A DNA stretch of 64,000 bases from Rhizobium leguminosarum bv. viciae USDA 2370 (GTDB taxonomy: Bacteria > Pseudomonadota > Alphaproteobacteria > Rhizobiales > Rhizobiaceae). The position numbers and the translations under genes were made by a program. How positions within the stretch are numbered: position 1 is the first letter of the stretch; the number at the start of each line of letters is the position of its first letter. A model generated the notes under the pieces. It saw only the letters and a program-made list of their open reading frames with translations. It did not search any database and was not told the DNA's origin. Of the stretch, positions 61,570-64,000 are shown one piece after another. The stretch lies in NCBI RefSeq assembly GCF_002008365.1, contig NZ_MRDL01000022.1, forward strand, positions 124,001-188,000. The letters run 5' to 3'.

Positions 61570-61782
61570 CTAGCTTTCCTCATCGGGATAATCGGCCTTG
61601 GTCTCGTCGTCGGCAACCGGAATGGCATAGGCGCCGGTCAGCCAGCGGGAGAGATCGGCCTCGCGGCAGCGGTTGCAGCAGAAGGGGTAATGTTCGCGGT
61701 GGGAGGGTTTGCCGCATTCGGGGCAAGGGCGCGTCTTGCGCAGCGGTTCGACCTTGGCGGCCGCTTTCTTCTCTTCAGGCAT
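61570..61782 (-). CDS. yacG: DNA gyrase inhibitor YacG
   Basis: A 70-residue zinc protein. CPECGKP and FCCNRCREADLSRWL provide the four zinc cysteines typical of YacG. It inhibits DNA gyrase in characterised cases. Start 61782 is chosen because the conserved length and a weak GGAC site fit; the frame is open upstream to 61902. It sits between tRNA-Phe and maf, the usual rhizobial order. Confidence 0.92.
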   Translation of the reverse strand: MPEEKKAAAKVEPLRKTRPCPECGKPSHREHYPFCCNRCREADLSRWLTGAYAIPVADDETKADYPDEES

Positions 61783-61914
61783 ATCTGTCCGTCCTAAAGC
61801 ATGTCGCGTAAAAGTGTGCAGCGGTTTTTGCGACAACGACATGCGTAAAAACAAAGCCTTAAAGCGCGAGGGATCTGAAGGATCGTGACGCGCTTTAAGC
61901 ATCGGCCGTCGGGC

Positions 61915-62535
61915 TCAGCCCTCGGGCCACCGGCTATGCACATCGAAGCCTTCGCCGGTCAAAAGCAGAATGGTTTCATAAAGCGGCAGGCCGACGACAT
62001 TGGTATAGGAGCCCACCATCTTCTGCACGAAGGTGCCGGCGAGGCCCTGGATGCCGTAGGCGCCTGCCTTGCCGCGCCACTGGCCGGAGGCCAGGTAGTT
62101 CTCGATCTCGAAGCCAGAGAGACGCTTGAAGCGTACCTTGGTCTCGACGATCTTCTGACGGATCTTGCGATCCGGCGTCACCAGGCAAACGCCGGTGTAG
62201 ACCATATGGTTGCGTCCCGAGAGGAGATGCAGCGAACTCAACGCCTCGTCGGCGAACTCAGCCTTGCCGAGAATGCGCCGGCCAACGGCGACCACCGTAT
62301 CGGCAGACAGGATATAGCTGCCCTTCCAGGTGATATCGCCCTTGATGGCGGCAAGGGCAGCTTCCGCCTTCTCAGCCGAAAGCCTGCGGGCGAGCGAACG
62401 CGGATGCTCCGACTTCTTCGGCGCCTCGTCGATATCCATCGGCATCAGGCGCGAGGGCTCGATACCGGCCTGGTTGAGCAGGTCGACGCGCCGGGGCGAG
62501 CCTGAGGCCAGAATGAGCTTGTATTTCAGCGCCAT
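61915..62535 (-). CDS. maf: Maf-like nucleotide pyrophosphatase
   Basis: A 206-residue Maf/YhdE protein. [18 protein letters not shown] (about residues 7-24) is the phosphate-binding start, [15 protein letters not shown] and [13 protein letters not shown] are the other family motifs. It hydrolyses non-canonical or modified nucleoside triphosphates. Start 62535 has GAGG upstream. Encoded just after infA, as in other alphaproteobacteria. Confidence 0.93.
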   Translation of the reverse strand: MALKYKLILASGSPRRVDLLNQAGIEPSRLMPMDIDEAPKKSEHPRSLARRLSAEKAEAALAAIKGDITWKGSYILSADTVVAVGRRILGKAEFADEALSSLHLLSGRNHMVYTGVCLVTPDRKIRQKIVETKVRFKRLSGFEIENYLASGQWRGKAGAYGIQGLAGTFVQKMVGSYTNVVGLPLYETILLLTGEGFDVHSRWPEG

Positions 62536-62592
62536 GGAACCTCGACCATCGGCAGACGGGAGCAAAAACCCTTGCAGGACCTTCGGGCAAGC

Positions 62593-62811
62593 TTACTTGA
62601 AACGGTAGGTAATCCGGCCCTTGGTCAGATCGTAGGGCGTCATTTCCACAAGCACCTTGTCGCCGGCGAGAACGCGGATGCGGTTCTTGCGCATGCGGCC
62701 GGCCGTGTGGGCGATGATCTCGTGTTCGTTTTCGAGCTTCACGCGGAACGTCGCATTCGGCAGAAGTTCGGTGACGATTCCCGGGAATTCGAGGACTTCT
62801 TCTTTAGGCAT
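62593..62811 (-). CDS. infA: translation initiation factor IF-1
   Basis: A 72-residue S1-fold protein, exact IF-1 length. [20 protein letters not shown] and [20 protein letters not shown] are characteristic. It binds the 30S A site during initiation. Starts MPKEEVLEF; a 123-bp gap separates it from the phosphatase gene and probably holds its promoter. Confidence 0.98.
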   Translation of the reverse strand: MPKEEVLEFPGIVTELLPNATFRVKLENEHEIIAHTAGRMRKNRIRVLAGDKVLVEMTPYDLTKGRITYRFK

Positions 62812-62934
62812 ATAAGTGTTTTCTTCCTGTGGGTTGAATAGGCAGCGCAGCGCGCGCCTTTAAAATTTGGGCGGAAACTACACAATCAACGCAGGTTTGT
62901 GAACCTTGTTGAACGGCCTTTCCTTTATTTGTTT

Positions 62935-63420
62935 TCATGCCGATTGCGCAGCAATGCCATTTCGTTTGAGTAGCCGGCTTTCGATGAGGCCGGCCAGATG
63001 ATCGCGGACCTCGCGGTAGCTCTCCAGAATCTGCTCGCGCGTTCCGATTGCAACCGTCGGATCCATCGTCGGCCAGTAGACGACATCGACCGCATTCGAC
63101 CGGGTCAGCTCAAGTGCCGCATGATGGGCCTGCGGCGACAGCGTGATGATCAGATCGAAGTAATCATCCTCGAGCTCTTCCAGCGTCTGCGGCTGGCGGC
63201 GCCCGAGGGAAAGACCGATCTCGTCGAGCACGACATCCACGAAGGGATCGCGCTCGCCGGCGCGAACGCCGGCGGACCTGATATAGGTATTGGCCGGCAG
63301 AATGCTACGGGCGATCGCTTCGGCTATCGGCGAGCGGATGGCATTCATCCCGCACATGAAGAGGATGGCGCCCGGCCTCTTTCCCTCCTCGACGTCGACG
63401 GGCCGCTCCATTGCCGTCAT
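62935..63420 (-). CDS. low-molecular-weight phosphotyrosine phosphatase family protein
   Basis: A 161-residue LMW-PTP/ArsC-type protein. The P-loop is CGMNAIRSP (CX5R, Cys near residue 23), and [12 protein letters not shown] carries an Asp late in the domain. It could be a tyrosine phosphatase or arsenate-reductase-like enzyme; the lack of the extra ArsC cysteines cannot be judged firmly. Its ATG overlaps the UPF0262 stop (ATGA). Order UPF0262-phosphatase-infA is conserved in rhizobia. Confidence 0.85.
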   Translation of the reverse strand: MTAMERPVDVEEGKRPGAILFMCGMNAIRSPIAEAIARSILPANTYIRSAGVRAGERDPFVDVVLDEIGLSLGRRQPQTLEELEDDYFDLIITLSPQAHHAALELTRSNAVDVVYWPTMDPTVAIGTREQILESYREVRDHLAGLIESRLLKRNGIAAQSA

Positions 63421-63890
63421 CCGCGCCAGTAGAGCACGCAGACCAGCGTGAAGAGGCGCCGGGCGGTGTCGAAATCGACCTCTATCTTGCCGGCCAGCCT
63501 ATCCTTCAGCGTCTGCGAGCCTTCATTGTGGATCCCGCGCCGGCCCATGTCGATCGCCTCGATGCGGCTTGGCGTCGACGAACGGATCGCTTCGTAATAG
63601 CTCTCGCAGATCATGAAGTAATCCTTGACGATCCGCCGGAAGGGCGTGAGCGACAGGATATGGGTGGCGACACCGCCACCCTCGTCGGTGGTGATGGCAA
63701 AAACCAGCTTCGAATCGACCAGCGAGATGTTCAGCCGGTAAGGTCCGCCGACATGGCCGAGCGGCTCGAAACTATTCTCCTCGATCAGATCGAAGATGGC
63801 GACGGCGCGTTCATGCTCGACATCGGGCGTCGAACGGCCGATCGTATCGTCAAGGACGACGTCGCAAAGCCGGAATTCGCCCTTCGCCAT
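63417..63890 (-). CDS. UPF0262 family protein
   Basis: A 157-residue conserved alphaproteobacterial protein starting [38 protein letters not shown] and [14 protein letters not shown] are recognisable landmarks of UPF0262. The function is unknown. It starts five nt after the hisD stop, so it is in the hisD operon. The upstream open extension to 63962 lies inside hisD and is ignored. Confidence 0.92.
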   Translation of the reverse strand: MAKGEFRLCDVVLDDTIGRSTPDVEHERAVAIFDLIEENSFEPLGHVGGPYRLNISLVDSKLVFAITTDEGGGVATHILSLTPFRRIVKDYFMICESYYEAIRSSTPSRIEAIDMGRRGIHNEGSQTLKDRLAGKIEVDFDTARRLFTLVCVLYWRG

Positions 63891-63894
63891 GCCC

Positions 63895-64000
63895 TCACCT
63901 TTCGAGGTTGAGGCGGATCGCGACCGATCGCGCATGGGCATCGAGGCCTTCGGAAACGGCAAGGGCGATCGCCGCCGGGCCGAGGGTGCGCAGCTGCTGC
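63895..64000 (-). CDS. hisD: histidinol dehydrogenase, C-terminal end only
   Basis: The minus strand encodes [19 protein letters not shown], then [14 protein letters not shown] and a TGA at 63895-63897. [17 protein letters not shown] followed by a short basic tail is the C-terminus of HisD, which makes histidine from histidinol. The rest lies outside the window. UPF0262 follows it, as in other rhizobia. Confidence 0.85.
   Translation of the reverse strand, partial: QQLRTLGPAAIALAVSEGLDAHARSVAIRLNLER

Overview
The window looks like a chromosome segment from an alphaproteobacterium of the Rhizobium/Agrobacterium group. The right end carries a typical rhizobial housekeeping block on the minus strand: hisD 3' end, UPF0262, a low-molecular-weight phosphatase, infA, maf, yacG and tRNA-Phe(GAA). 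The rest is a mosaic of catabolic and transport operons with GC-rich codon use, many ABC importers and local regulators (LacI, ROK, LysR, LuxR types). No species can be named from this alone.

Layout. (1) 1-1171: two alpha/beta hydrolases. (2) 1624-9452: a complete Nit1C nitrilase cluster (MSMEG_0572-like protein, nitrilase, radical SAM, GNAT, AIR-synthase-like, glycosyltransferase, MSMEG_0570-like, flavin oxidoreductase) plus an LnmK-like gene, behind a sigma-54-type promoter. (3) 9634-16525: a LacI regulator facing a six-gene sugar or polyol operon, whose promoter lies between two LacI-type operators. (4) 16594-28189: a divergent galactitol/altritol/tagatose-type region with two SDRs, GatZ-like epimerase, tagatose-type kinase, ROK repressor and tagatose-3-epimerase on one side, and a sugar ABC importer plus SDR on the other. 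(5) 28625-34677: a glutarate/glutaryl-CoA degradation unit with a divergent LysR gene.

(6) 34816-52568 is the most interesting part. Six near-identical palindromes, TGCTAACGTTAGCA or one to two changes from it, lie in promoter positions next to six transcription units, each with a TTGAC hexamer upstream. The units encode PEP carboxylase; a D-2-hydroxyacid dehydrogenase with an APH-fold kinase; an extradiol-dioxygenase-like protein with a binding protein, alcohol dehydrogenase and FMN reductase; a LIV-type ABC importer with a cupin and an unusual enolase paralogue; a carboxymuconolactone-decarboxylase-like protein; and a fumarylacetoacetate-hydrolase-like protein. A LacI regulator gene sits inside the region. 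Reductase, kinase, enolase and PEP carboxylase together resemble the hydroxypyruvate-to-oxaloacetate arm of the serine cycle, joined to ring-cleavage-type enzymes.

(7) 52943-59948: a LuxR-type regulator with a receiver lacking its phosphoacceptor, then two glycine-rich repeat proteins sharing a motif, next to a type I secretion ABC protein with a degenerate ATPase signature and an HlyD-type adaptor. (8) 59956-61287: an isolated IS3 OrfA, a 28-residue membrane peptide, and an integrase C-terminal remnant beside tRNA-Phe, which suggests an island edge. (9) 61570-64000: the housekeeping block.
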